DNA of 64,000 bases from Zygnema cylindricum (taxonomy: Eukaryota; Streptophyta; Zygnematophyceae; Zygnematales; Zygnemataceae): positions 155,322 to 219,321 of the forward strand of contig JBBHKE010000516.1 of the NCBI GenBank assembly GCA_037447655.1. The letters are read 5' to 3'. Of the stretch, positions 52,924 to 64,000 are shown piece after piece (within the stretch, counting starts at the first letter, position 1; the number at the start of each line of letters is the position of its first letter). The notes under the pieces are model-generated. The model worked only from the letters and a program-made list of their open reading frames with translations. It made no database searches and was not told the DNA's origin. The position numbers and the translations under genes were made by a program.

Positions 52924-54960
52924 TCATGGAGTGGATACCCACAGATGCGATTCGCGTATAGGTGTTGGCATGTCACGTTACTCAATCACACGTGTATTTG
53001 AGACCGATAGCCAATGGACTTAACTTTTGCCGAAAATATGTACGGTTGAATCATTTTTTCACAATACGAAATTGAGTTACATAGCAGCAGGCGCCATTTT
53101 AGTTCAGACTCAAGTTTTATTTTATAAAACTAACGCTTTCACGAAGTTAGTAACAACAAAATATTTGAATTGTAGTTAGCGGTTCTTATTTTTTTTTTTT
53201 GCCCAACCGATTGGAAATTAAACTAAATGTACACAAAAAAAAACATAATAAGACTTAATGATATAAGACCTACGTGCAAGTTTCGATGTGCAAGTTTCGT
53301 GTTTGGATGTGCAACTTTTGCACATCGAAATATGTTACATGTGATGTGCGTTTTGATTATGCTAGTTTTTTGTAGTTTTTTTGTATAGTAAAGGTAAAAC
53401 AAAATCATGAGTTTGTTGTACGTCGTTTTTTTTCAATGGTAGTTTACAATTTGTAATCACCGAAACCATTTAATGATATGTTTTTAATCTTTTAACTGAC
53501 AAAAATAACTTTTTACTTAGAGTCTAAAAATAACATTGTTACAACATTCAAATTAATCATATAAAATTGTTTGCATTAACAAGATGTTTTATGGCTAGTC
53601 TCGACCACTAAACAAAGTGATGTTAATTGCGATGAAATATGCAAGGGGTACATCTTTAGATAGCGAAAAAACAATACCATTAGACTAGACTATTGTAGCC
53701 GATTGATTATGGCTATCTTTTTTCCTTGTTTGAGAGAGATTACTCTTATGTAAAGAATTTATACGTGCATATACTCTATGTGGTGAGGTGACTATGCTAA
53801 TTCCTCCCAAAATGATAATGGATTTTTTTTGGCCGACAAAAATGGTAAAAATTGGTTACACATTACTATCGTTTACTCATTATTCCGATTACTTATGATG
53901 AGAGATAAACAAATAAGGTTTAAAATAATTAATTTGGGCTTGTTTTTTGAAAAAACTCTTTATTACCCATCAAGCCTTCATTAGGGCATTAACAAAACAT
54001 ATAACCTCGCTATCAAAACATTATAAAAAAAAACTATTTATGGGAGTGTATGCCTAGACCAATTTATTGGTGTTATAATTACGATGAGGATGCATGGGTT
54101 TCGAGTTTTTTATTTGGAGTAGTTAAATAAATTGCTTTTAGCTAATAAAAATCGATCCATGTGGAAAAAAACTTTATGTGCATTTTTCACTTAAATTGTT
54201 TTGAACTATTTTGGCGAATAACCGGTATTTGTGAATTGGTGAATTTCCAATGCGTGTATGGTTGATCCATGTGTGTAGTCTATATGAGATTATTTGATGG
54301 TTTGACAAAATAAGTGTGTTAAAAGGTCAGGACGATACTGTTTATCAAGTTTATAATTATTTATTATTATTGATCAAGGTTAAAAAATGTTAACGTCTGT
54401 TGTTGCAATTGGCATCAACAATTTGTTTTAATCTAAATACGTGGGTGTTCATCGCAATATTTATGCCACGAGGGACGGGAGTGGTTCACCTAAGTGAACT
54501 ATTATAATAAAACAAATTTGATGGGTAAAAAAAAAACAGGGTATGTACTCCCAATGGTGTATTTTTCAGTGTGAAATTTAGGTCTTATAAACAATAAAGG
54601 GGCGAACGAAAACGCCGCATTTGATCTTTTATTTTTGTACCCTAACTAACAAAAAAATGTTTTTGAGGGCTTTATGGTAATATAGTATATCGGCAAGAAA
54701 CGTATCGCGATAAAACCGTTAACCTTAGTTATCGGTTGTTGAACGATGAGGAGTCACAATATATCCCTCCGAGACCAACAAAATCCTTATTGGCGATAGT
54801 ATAACCAAATATAGTACGCTATATAATAATAATTTATAATATATTGTATTATGTTATTGACTATATACAACTTGGCATGCCACGTATGACAGTGTGCTAC
54901 GTACTCTGTATGACGAGAGGTCATCACGAACAACTTTTCGTACGACTGTATGGAATAAAC
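52924..54960. other. No gene recognised (about 2 kb, AT-rich)
   Basis: Contains a small inverted repeat around GATGTGCAAGTTTCG / TTTTGCACATCGAAA at 53276-53332. No coding motif. Confidence 0.5.
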
Positions 54961-55065
54961 TATACAACTATCACCGATGATCATCGGTACCGGTGTTATC
55001 ACAATGAAAAAAACAATATCACCAGTTTTTTATCATGATAACACCGGTACCGACATATCGTGCCA
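54961..55065. repeat. Inverted repeat around GGTACCGGTGTTATCA
   Basis: ATCGGTACCGGTGTTATCA at about 54982-55000 and TGATAACACCGGTACCGA at about 55036-55053 face each other, forming a strong hairpin. Confidence 0.8.
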
Positions 55066-55430
55066 ATATATCAATTTTCAATAAGCCAAAAAAATGGAAA
55101 TATTGGTTATCAGCAAAACCGTAGCGATACACAACATTATTTTATAAGCATAGTCCACAAGATCTAGATTTGATGGAAGTTAACAACGTCTATATTGAAA
55201 TCAAACTTGAGAAAATTTTTGAAACCATGAACGTCCAAAATGACATTATTGGAATTGGAAAGCTAAGAAAAGCTCGAAAAATATTGAAGTTAGAAATTAA
55301 AATATGACTTCAAACTTGTGGAGAAAACAAAAGCATTTTTGCATTTTCGCACATTGAATGGGCGCAAACTTGGCATTGAATACGGTTGTAGATCAGACAG
55401 TTTACGAAAATGTACGAGAAAGCACTACAA

Positions 55431-55968
55431 TACACCGTGAATCGTTATTAGTGTCAATAACTCTAATTTGGGTTCTTAAAATTTTGATTTTTTTTTCAAA
55501 TAGGATTCCTGATTTTTTTTTTTTTTACGTTAATTAAGCTACCGTACAAAATAGCGTTAAGCCCGAAAGTAGAATAAAATCTAAATAGTGTGGTGTAGAA
55601 TCCATGTCAGACCGTATATAAATGTATTTTTTCAAGTGAAAATTTACAAAAAATGAATTAAATCAGACGCTCGCGCATAAGAACGTGCGCTAAAAAAAAC
55701 GGGATTAGTCTGACACTTAACTAGTATGGCATGTACGGATATTTTAAATTTGCGACGGCGTACGATTTCTAATATTTTGTACGGATACATATATTAATGT
55801 ATATAATCGAACGTCGTATATTCCATTTTTGCTGTTCCCAAATTAGCATTAACTCCGAAATTAGAATACACCATTTTTTTGAAAATTTTCAAATTATTAA
55901 TTAGCATCGATTACTGTAAATTTTCTTCAACACTATTTAAACTGACACTAATAACGATTCGCGGTGTA
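55431..55968. mobile_element. TACACC-family element, subfamily 5
   Basis: Left TACACCGTGAATCGTTATTA, right CTAATAACGATTCGCGGTGT; interior shared with 31970-32532 (CATGTCAGACCGTATATAAA; GCGCATAAGAACGTGCGC). Confidence 0.8.
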
Positions 55969-56034
55969 CCAACCTTACCGTCTTTTAATGAACCATGGTG
56001 TGTTCTTTCGGTATGGACATAACTCACTCACAAC

Positions 56035-56337
56035 CATAGTTCAAAAGTAGGTGTTTTTATGGTAGGCCTTTGGTCGGCGCCTTTATCGTAAGTTGTGTTA
56101 TGGGCTTTTCATGTGATCTTCTTAGACCGCTACTTTGATCAACGACCGTCCGATCGTCCGAATCTGACGGTGTAAAAAAAAATTGGTCCATATGTTTTAA
56201 TTGGTCTAAGTTTTCGTCCGAATGTTTTGATTGGTCCGAATAGGTCTGAATACAATATGGGTCTTAAGGTCATATTGTATGTTTTGCATACAATATGCAT
56301 ATTGTATGGGCCTACTTTCACCTACTGTTGAACTATG
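56035..56337. mobile_element. hAT-like element, copy 2
   Basis: CATAGTTCAAAAGTAGGTG and CACCTACTGTTGAACTATG ends; flanks CTCACAAC and CCTACAAC match at 6 of 8 positions. Opposite orientation to copies 3 and 4, internally deleted. Confidence 0.8.
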
Positions 56338-56485
56338 CCTACAACCGGAAGAAGCGACAATATTTATAGCAGAAGATATTTTCAACCGGCGCAATATTTT
56401 TTGGACATCAAACATAGTCTCTATAATATAGTGTTGTTTATAGCATATTCGTAAAATGACCACCCATTGGTGAAATTCTAGACAG

Positions 56486-57110
56486 TACACCACGCATCGT
56501 AATTAGAGTAATGAAAAAATTAGAGTAAAAAAACAAAAAAAAACAATTAGAGTAGTTAACTCTAATTTATGTGATAGAACTTTTTCACAGTCGAAGTTTA
56601 CTCTAATTTATTTAAGTACTCTATATTGGGTTATGTCGGCGATAAATATCCGCGCTGAAATTATAAACACTAAATTACGTGAACGTAATAAAACTGTCAG
56701 TCCGTATAGTTTCGACGTCATTATGATGCTACTGTAGTATTATTTGTCGCGCTGAATGTCAGTTAATGTTCACTCTGACGACGATGCTGTCGACGGACGA
56801 GAGTTATGCGAACGGCTTTTTTTCGATGTGATTCATTTTTCGTTTAGTCGGATTTCAAGTGCGAGCGCGATTGAATTAAATCATTATTTGTACCTTTTTA
56901 CTTAAAAAAGTACAGTTTTGCACGGTCGAACGTCGTCCATATTCCACACTATTTAAAACGAACCTATATTACAATTCTGTTACGCTAATTAAACTTACCT
57001 AAATTAGAATAATGAAAAAATTAGAATCATTTACTCTATTTGATGTCATAGAGTCGAAATTTCGAGCGACCGAATTAGAGTAATTTACTCTAATTACGAT
57101 TCGCGGTGTA
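56486..57110. mobile_element. TACACC-family element, subfamily 4
   Basis: Left TACACCACGCATCGTAATTA, right TAATTACGATTCGCGGTGTA. Nearly the same as 28158-28775. Its right TA is the first TA of the next element. Confidence 0.88.
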
Positions 57111-57310
57111 CACCTTGAATCGTTATTAGCGTATAGAATTTTTAGTGTAAAGAAAATATTAGCGTCATTCTTTCTTATTTAGTGCCAGGAGACGTGGCAG
57201 ATTATGGTCCACGTCTTCAAATAGTGTAATTTATTATATTTAAGGTATCAATGTCAAAATTTTGGGGTGCCGATATAGCGTACATAAGGCTAATAACGAT
57301 TCACGGTGTA
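57109..57310. mobile_element. TACACC-family MITE, subfamily 2 (inverted)
   Basis: Left TACACCTTGAATCGTTATTA, right CTAATAACGATTCACGGTGT; interior GGAGACGTGGCAGATTATGG is the inverse of the block in 36123-36325. Confidence 0.88.
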
Positions 57311-57335
57311 GTTTCTATTAATTGCTGGGGTACAC

Positions 57336-57550
57336 TACACCTTGAATCGTTGTTGGCGTCAAGGTTTTTTTCGCCTTTTAAAACATATTTTCCCCGTTCA
57401 CTATTGTCAGATTTTCATTTTGAGACCGTCAATTGGAAGCTGAGAATCTTGCCTTTCAATCGAAACCGTCAGATCCACAATCTGACAAGTGTATACGGAG
57501 AAAAGAAGTGGCGAAAAAAATCTTATACGCTAATAACGATTCGCGGTGTA
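57336..57550. mobile_element. TACACC-family MITE, subfamily 1
   Basis: Left TACACCTTGAATCGTTGTTG, right CTAATAACGATTCGCGGTGT; inner arms pair less well than in other copies. Confidence 0.8.
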
Positions 57551-58149
57551 CTGTAGTATCACTCGTTCAGTTTGATTTTATCCGACAGATTGGACGTACG
57601 AAGTCTGGCATCTAGCGCAGGCTTGCCCATTGCTACCTCCTCTAGGAGAGACTTATTTAGATAGGTCAAGCATCAGATAATGCCGAAACGGATACACCGG
57701 AAAAGGTGAATTAATTCTCCATAGGAAACTAGCGGCCACGATGTATTACTGAAACTACTCTAAAATAATCAACGAATGTGAAATGAGATTGCTTTTTTTT
57801 TTTCCTGCTGGACAAACAAAAATCTAATTCTGTGACCCATAATCTTTTTTTTGTCGATTTTTACTGCCGAAAATCGCGTCCAAACAAAAATACTAACCTG
57901 ACAACAACCCGCCAACATTCACGCGTGTGAATTCGTATGCAGCCGAGGCATATCTGAGCACTGATGTTTAGAAAGATTTTCACCAATCAGCAGTCAGTAA
58001 TCTTACGGCCGTCTGTACTTTAGCGTACCTGCCCTACGAATCAGTACTGTAGTTTAAAACCTATGACCGAAATAAGTATATTACAATATTCCTCTTTGGC
58101 TATAGCTCGTCCTCTTGAGGCGACAAGAATTGTCGGAAACTCAAGAGCC
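57551..58149. other. No gene recognised
   Basis: No motif or repeat is seen apart from a T-run at 57793. Confidence 0.45.
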
Positions 58150-58157
58150 ATTTGTTT

Positions 58158-58614
58158 CTTAGTTCAAAAGTAGGTGAAAGTACACCCATACAATATGCCT
58201 ATTGTACGTAAAAAATACAATATTCCCTTAAGACCCATATTGTATTGGCCGCAAAATGAAATAAAATAGTAACAGGGTTGAGTTGTACATGGATCGATAG
58301 AGAATTAAACGTCATGTCTAAATTTGAAAAAAAAAACGGACAAAAAAATCTTTTTCTGTGAGTTTTGAGCGACCTTTTATTTAGACCGTCAGATTCGGAC
58401 AATCGGACGGTCGCAGATCAAAGTAGCGATCTAAGAAGATCACATGAAAAGCCTGTAACACAACTTACGATAGGACTATCTTCAGATTTGGACGATCGGA
58501 CGGTCGCTGATCAAAGTAGCGACTTAAGACGATCACATGAAAATCCCATAACACAACTTACGATGAAGGCGCCGACAAAAGACCTACAATAGAAACGCCT
58601 ACTTTTGAACTATG
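58158..58614. mobile_element. hAT-like element, copy 3
   Basis: Left CTTAGTTCAAAAGTAGGTG, right CCTACTTTTGAACTATG, flanked by a perfect 8-bp duplication ATTTGTTT (58150-58157 and 58615-58622). Contains two tandem copies of an approximately 100-bp block (GACGGTCGCAGATCAAAGTA and GACGGTCGCTGATCAAAGTA). Confidence 0.88.
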
Positions 58615-58622
58615 ATTTGTTT

Positions 58623-60820
58623 ATCGTCAGCCAAAATGTGATTACACGTGCAAAGCTTGGGCAATAACCCCTCAAACTGTACCAATAGGAAAGCTGGTAA
58701 ATCTCATCGGAGCCTTTAAAAAGTCTTGGCTGGTGTAGATCGGACGGACAATGATGTGAACATTTTACCGGTCCTGTTTTGTATGTTGCATTTCGATAAA
58801 ATATGCCGCCTTGTAGGTACAAAACCCCCCGCCGAATAAATCCAACATATGCAGTACAAGCAGTAAAATGCTTGTACGATAAATTTGTCTTTATTGAACA
58901 CGCCGACGAAAAAGGTCGGTCGATAAAAAGATAAAAGAGTACCGTCCATTGGTGAAGAGAAAAGTGCTACGTGGGCGCTCAATCGCCCTTTGTCTGACAG
59001 GATAATGATAACAGCATGTTCACACATAGAAAACGACAAAAGTCTTGCCCCTGCCAAGTAGATCGAAAACTTAAATTTTCAGTTGAGATCCACAAAAGGC
59101 GATCACGTGGATTTCAAGAGCCAGTTTTTTTACAAACTCTCTCCAATAGAATGGGTTCGGCTTCAACGGTTTCTATTGGTTCGGCACACTCTGGGCTTAC
59201 AAAAGACTTGCCACGTTGTCACGTGTCCCGTTAGTTCGAATGGTGTTCCCATCGTTTTGGTACTCGAGTATTTTAAATGGTCGGATCCACCTGGAAAGGA
59301 CCTGTTCTGACGAGGCAAGGCCTTTAAAACTGTCTTTTTATGATAAATTAGTGTGGATCACATAACTTCTAGAGCAGTGTTTGAGTGGACTACATTTTAT
59401 ATTGTGGACCATTCAATATTTTTTCCTACGAAGTTGTTTGGTCATCCTTCGATGCAATCCTGATTTGAAATTATGAAATACATATTTTACGATAATAGAA
59501 TGGACTGAACTGATATTAATCGACAATAGCGGTGGTGAAGGAAGATAAGACTTAAAACCAGAATCAGTGTTCACATTGCAACGTCGAACAGCTGTAGAAC
59601 CTCTTCCGGCGTTTATGGCGGCCTCAATTCACCCAACATTTGTGTTCAAAACAAATCCTTACCGTCAGATTTTCCTAAAAAGACAAAAGCTGTACAGCTT
59701 TTGTCGTTACTACAATTCACACTTGCACTCACCAAAAGACAAAAACTGTGCAGAAATTTGCACCAGAATCGTCGCCAGATTTTCGTAAAAGATTGAAACT
59801 GAACCCCTTTGTGTTCACACATGCAGTCTTTTGTGCAAAGTAGCGCAGTTTTGTTCCCTCCAAGTTCCAAAATGGGCGGCCACCCAGTCACGCCTTTGGC
59901 GGGCTACGCGTGATAATATGTCACATCCAAATTACAAGAAGCAACGCCTCCGCCAGTTTCGTAGAGAGAGAGAAAACTTCCCACTTCATTTTTGCTTGAT
60001 TGACCGTGACGTGACAGTCTCAGATAACCTCTTCACCTCTTTCTTTGTTCCCTTAATAATTCAAAATACTACTGCAGTCACTTTTTCTTCTTCCACGAGG
60101 TGTTACAAATCACGTCGTCTTTCTATCTTCATTTTTTTTTTCCCCTTTTGAAACCTTTTAGTTTTATAGTTCATGACTCTATATTTCATGACTCTGGTTG
60201 TCAACTTTTGATATTTTTTCGTCCTCTTTTCCTGTTGAACCTTCGTCACTTTTTGATATTCTCACTTCTAAGTTTCATATTTTATCTTGTAGCAACCAGC
60301 TGCCTTTTCTGCAAATCTTATTTTCTTAATCTTTTTCCGTTACAACATTATTACTCTGTACTTGTGTAATATTCTTCAGCAACTCTCTTTTCTCCCTAGG
60401 CTTACTCCGTCACTTAACATCCGTACACCTATACACCCTCGAAAATTTTTGCATTACGACGTACTAATAATCAGCAGCCATCGGCTGCTACCAGGGTTGT
60501 GACGTGACGTGGCAGACGCTAGATTTTTACGTTCGCACATCCTGCAGGAATTTGTGTCAGAGTTTCTTTTTTCCTACTGTAAAACATCGTTGCAGAGAGA
60601 AAGCTCTTCTTCTGTGACTTACAGTAACTATCTTCTGCTGCAAGGGTTTCTTCGTGACGTTACCTTATCTCACGCGACTTGACAGACGTAATCCTGGAGG
60701 GACCTGTTACAGATATTCACAAGTTTGATACAGAGACTCTGTTTTTCTCCGCCTGTCACTCTGGCTCTCACTCAGCACCTCGCAGCCTTTCCCGGGGCAG
60801 AATCCAATACCAGAGGAGAT
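58623..60820. other. No gene assigned; 3' part probably promoter and 5' UTR of the next gene
   Basis: Open frames at 59016-59310 and 59567-60151 have no motif I recognise. Upstream of 60821 the sequence contains GTGACGTGACGTGGCAG at about 60500, with an ACGT core typical of bZIP sites in plants; its role is inference. Confidence 0.35.
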
Positions 60821-61879
60821 ATGCATGCTCGGTTTCCGTACGAGTCCGTACGAGTCCGTTCACTCATAGGCTTTGCAGATGAGGAAGTGGTGTATCCTTC
60901 TGCGAGGAGATTAGCGGCATCTCCTGGATGTGTTCCAGAGAATGCTTCGAAGTCAAGGTGGAGAAGAAGGTGATTTAACTGCTCTCTCTCCCCCTCCCCC
61001 TCTCTTTCTCTCTCTCTCGTTTGCAGTAAGCCATTTACAACACTTTCCGTCTCGTTGCAGTCATAGTTTGTCCTTTTTATTTAGCTTTCAGCTATTGTTC
61101 ATATGTTCTGCCATTGAATACTTTTTCTTGTTCGATAATGTTTTAATTTTTTATTCCTGTTTTGTCGATTTTGCTCTCCGGCTAAGTCCATTTGTACATA
61201 CCGTACTAAACGATTATTTCATAGCGTTCTGTTGCGTGACTCTTTTTTTCCTTTTTTTTCCATTATTACTTCCGCATGTTTTCATAAATTGTTCCTTTAT
61301 TTTTTTATCTTTTCTTTTATTGTTGCCTGTCCTGACCTGTTCTGTTTTCTTTTTTTGCAGTGGTCCAAACAGATGTGATGCAGAGGTTGGCCATGAGATT
61401 TTGGATATTTTTCTGTGCAAGGTAAAAAACTAGTTCCCTTTTCATTCCTTAACACCATTCAAAAAACTCATTTTATCCTTATAGCTAATATCGAGTGATT
61501 GCTAAGCTGCTTGATTACTACTGTTTTTTTCTAAATAGCATCTGAAGTCGTTTTTTCCAACAGTTTTCTCATGGATTCTTATTTTTCTCTTTTGCAGAAT
61601 AGTAAATATATTGATGGAGGTTTACAAGGGGCTTCCCCTCCCTGTGACTCTCCTCCCAGTCGATCCGGGAATCCTATTGTAAAAGATTTACGTTTCAATC
61701 ATGACCGCAATACAAGGCTAGGCACTAATATGAACGGAAACATTTCTCAGACAAAGTTCACTACACAAGTTCACTGTACCACAGTGAGGGCAATTCCTAA
61801 CGTCAGAGTTGAAGGTTTTTTTTCTCCTTCGACTGTGAAGGCTAACGAATCGCGGTGTATTCCACTGCAATGTGCATAA
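60821..61879 (+). CDS. Uncharacterised plant-type protein (three exons)
   Basis: Function unknown. Exon 1 is 60821 to 60957 or 60969, exon 2 is 61361-61421, exon 3 is 61598-61879, giving about 159 or 163 residues. Start chosen at MHARFPYES because the N-terminal MHAR is typical, as I recall, of a plant family of unknown function (Arabidopsis At5g16110-like). Other matching points are RSGNPIVKDLRF in exon 3 and the C-terminal VRVEGF followed about 15 residues later by a short IP-containing end (CIPLQCA). Exon 2 reads RCDAEVGHEILDIFLCK. Junctions are GT-AG with agreeing phases: exon 1 leaves AG, exon 2 supplies T (AGT, Ser), and exon 3 starts in phase 0. Two donors 12 bp apart (AAG|GTGGAG, AAG|GTGATT) both keep frame. 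No signal peptide or membrane segment is seen. Confidence 0.7.
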
Positions 61880-64000
61880 ATATATTCTTTTACAAAGTTC
61901 TCACAAACTATTTTGAAAAGTCGTAAATTTTCGGAAGTTTCTTCCGTTTTATCCTGGAGGAGGACTAAAATTCGGTGATATTTCGTTTTGTTCTCGGTTT
62001 TCTGGTTTCTGGCAGAGGAGCGAGCATGCAAAAAGTATTTTTGTGTGTGAGGCCCTGCTGGTCTAAAACTGAAGATGTTAATTTAGTCAACGCCTCTTTT
62101 TTTTACAAAGGTCTTTTTGGTTCTGCGAAAGATTGTGTACACTGTTGAGTGAAAAGTTCGGTAGATACGTTCGAGTATATGTTTGAGTATACGTTTGAGT
62201 AGTACGACAGTTGCTTTGTTAAGATATACAGGTTTCTGATTGGTAGTAGGTTAAATATGAACTGAGTATCGGCTGTCAGGTGGTGCCTCCCACATGTTGA
62301 TAGAGAGAATATTGAGGAAGCAGAAGGCAAGGTAAAATTTGTTTTTGTCGTTATTGCTTCAGTTGTTTTCGTAGTACGTCCTTTTTTTTTAAGTTCAATA
62401 ATATTCAGGCCTATCATTCTTGCTGTTAAATCAGATTGTATAAAGTAACTCAGCGCTTGAAAAGGCTGTAATTCTTTTAGAGGACTTAGGTTCCAAAAAA
62501 GCGGAGGATCTTTTCCTCGCCGTTTTTTTTTTTTTTTCTTTTTAGCAAAATGTTAACCAAGGTGCAAATGGGAGAGGAGGCGACGTCTTGGAAAATGGAT
62601 TGTCAATTTAAATATGGTCACTCGAATAGCAGTTTCATTGAGCTGCTCTCTAGAGATTGGTCTGTATAACGTTGACATTTTTGATTCAATTTTTGTGATA
62701 CTTCGCGCCATAAGATGATATAAATTGTTACTTTTTTCACTGTTAGTGATTTTTCTGTTGATACAATCGATGATCTCGATCTCGTTATGATTTGTACTTT
62801 CCTGATTTTGTACCATCCTGACTCTGTAATATGTTGTCTCTGTAATATCTTTGTTGGAGTATTGATTGGTTACTTCTGTTGTTATTAATGTTTTTATTTC
62901 CATTTTAACTTTGCCTTATTGTATATTACTGTTGGAAAATGTTACATGCAATTCATATTTAATTCATCTGTTGTCTGTCTCATTTTGCTGAGTGGTTCTT
63001 TTGCCATGATTGTGGATCATATATCATGTTATGTACTACTGTCTTTCGTTGCTACTGTCTTATTCTTTCACTTTAATTTTTGTTTTTGTGAATGATTGTT
63101 CTATCAAACATGCCCACAGTGAGATTTTTTGAATTCTGAGAGGTTGTAAAACAAGATTTTGTTTTGATCAAATTCTTCCATATTATCATGTCCGGAGTTT
63201 TTTTAGATTATAAAGGAATTAAGGAACTGTACTTGATGTTTTATTATGCTATTGTGTTACTGTGGTCTTCTGCAGTTTAATATCTTGTCATTATGTGTTA
63301 TTTAGTTGTTTTTTGTTGGCCCATGTCTGTTTGTCTCTGTTTGTTTTTCATATGTTTGCAGTCTGTCTGTATCTTTTTTATTATTTGTTTGTTGATAAAA
63401 AGCAGTTTCTGTTGTTTATTTGTTTGTTTGTTTTTGTTTGTTTGTTTTTGTTTGTTTGTTTTTTTCTGTTTGTCTATTTCAGTATCGTTTACTCGTCTGT
63501 ATGTAAAATTTGATAGAAAAAAATAATTTAAAACTCTTCTATTTTGTCACTTTCTACCATGATTTAAAATAGCAACAAGTATCCTGTAACCTAATTCAAT
63601 TTTACTAATGTAGTTGAAAGCATTAATGTCATAAGAGTCATGTACACTTTATATTATCATTTGATATTATATTTTATTATTGAATATTGATTAATATTTG
63701 ATGTCTTAATTAGGGTTGTTGTTTCTCTACACACAGACCTTCAGAAGCTTGAATACTTCGTTTTTATAGATAATCTGATGTGGAACCTGATCAACTTTAA
63801 AACATTAATTAATGTAGGCTAATTATAATTGCCTAAAAAGAAAATAACTAAGCTGTAAACATTGATTAAAATTCAGAAAACAAGGTCCTACTAAAATGAT
63901 TTTCGCATGTTTTGTTAATGTTTTCAGTAATTTATCATATTGTATGAAGCTTTCATACTGAAATAACTCATTTGGTGTTTCACTAAAACACCAAACTTTG
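61880..64000. other. 3' flank; no gene recognised
   Basis: T-rich sequence that may include the 3' UTR of the preceding gene. A GTTT/TTTG microsatellite lies at about 63400-63470. Leu/Phe/Cys-rich frames there are artefacts. Confidence 0.5.

Noticed and set aside
61848-61862. CGAATCGCGGTGTA in exon 3 of the plant-type gene, like a MITE terminus
   Set aside because: There is no opposite end nearby and the coding frame continues to the expected short C-terminus; probably chance.
63262-63526. Leu/Phe/Cys-rich frames near the right edge
   Set aside because: They come from the GTTT microsatellite and T-rich DNA.

Overview
The window looks like nuclear DNA from a streptophyte (land plant or charophyte alga), probably an early-diverging lineage with a repeat-rich genome. 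Reasons: intron-containing genes with GT-AG junctions; a LanC-like gene whose exons read like plant GCR2/LANCL proteins; a small gene whose N-terminal (MHAR), GNPIVKD and C-terminal VRVEGF motifs resemble an uncharacterised plant protein family; and plant-type Ty1/copia and Ty3 retrotransposon remnants. A run of 10 Ns at 12801-12810 shows it is a draft assembly. The species is not identified. The sequence is AT-rich and mostly repeats, and three genes can be supported.

Layout: 1-5 kb holds a 286-bp tandem repeat and a 1-kb polypurine tract. 5-8 kb holds inverted-repeat DNA elements. 8-12.8 kb holds decayed copia retrotransposons on the minus strand in the odd order pol, LTR, gag. 13-32 kb is a graveyard of small inverted-repeat elements. 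Several families share the terminus TACACCGTGAATCG, and others are inserted in them, including hAT-like elements with 8-bp target duplications. 32.7-35.1 kb (minus) carries the first four recognised coding exons of a short-chain dehydrogenase of the 3-ketodihydrosphingosine reductase type; its 3' exons were not found. 37.1-42.2 kb (plus) carries a six-exon LanC-like gene with an open reading frame of 420 codons. 42.2-43.1 kb is a decayed repeat array apparently seeded by that gene's last exon. 44.7-48.3 kb is a stack of nested elements. 49-50.9 kb is a dead Ty3-like gag. 51.27-51.46 kb may be an exon of a small membrane protein. 52.0-52.9 kb holds two very small LTR elements. 55.4-58.6 kb is another cluster of inverted-repeat elements. 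60.8-61.9 kb (plus) carries the three-exon plant-type gene. The rest shows no gene.

Most notable: two TRIM-like elements (52.04-52.92 kb) have only 57 bp between PBS start and PPT end, and three of their four LTRs carry a tRNA-like unit with pol III box A and box B at tRNA spacing. This resembles Cassandra TRIMs, which carry 5S rRNA instead. Second, the LanC-like gene has a duplicated splice acceptor plus exon start 189 bp apart; use of the upstream copy would add 63 residues, mostly Pro/Ser, in frame.

The three genes have no evident functional link. All calls rest on reading the sequence by eye; no database search was run.
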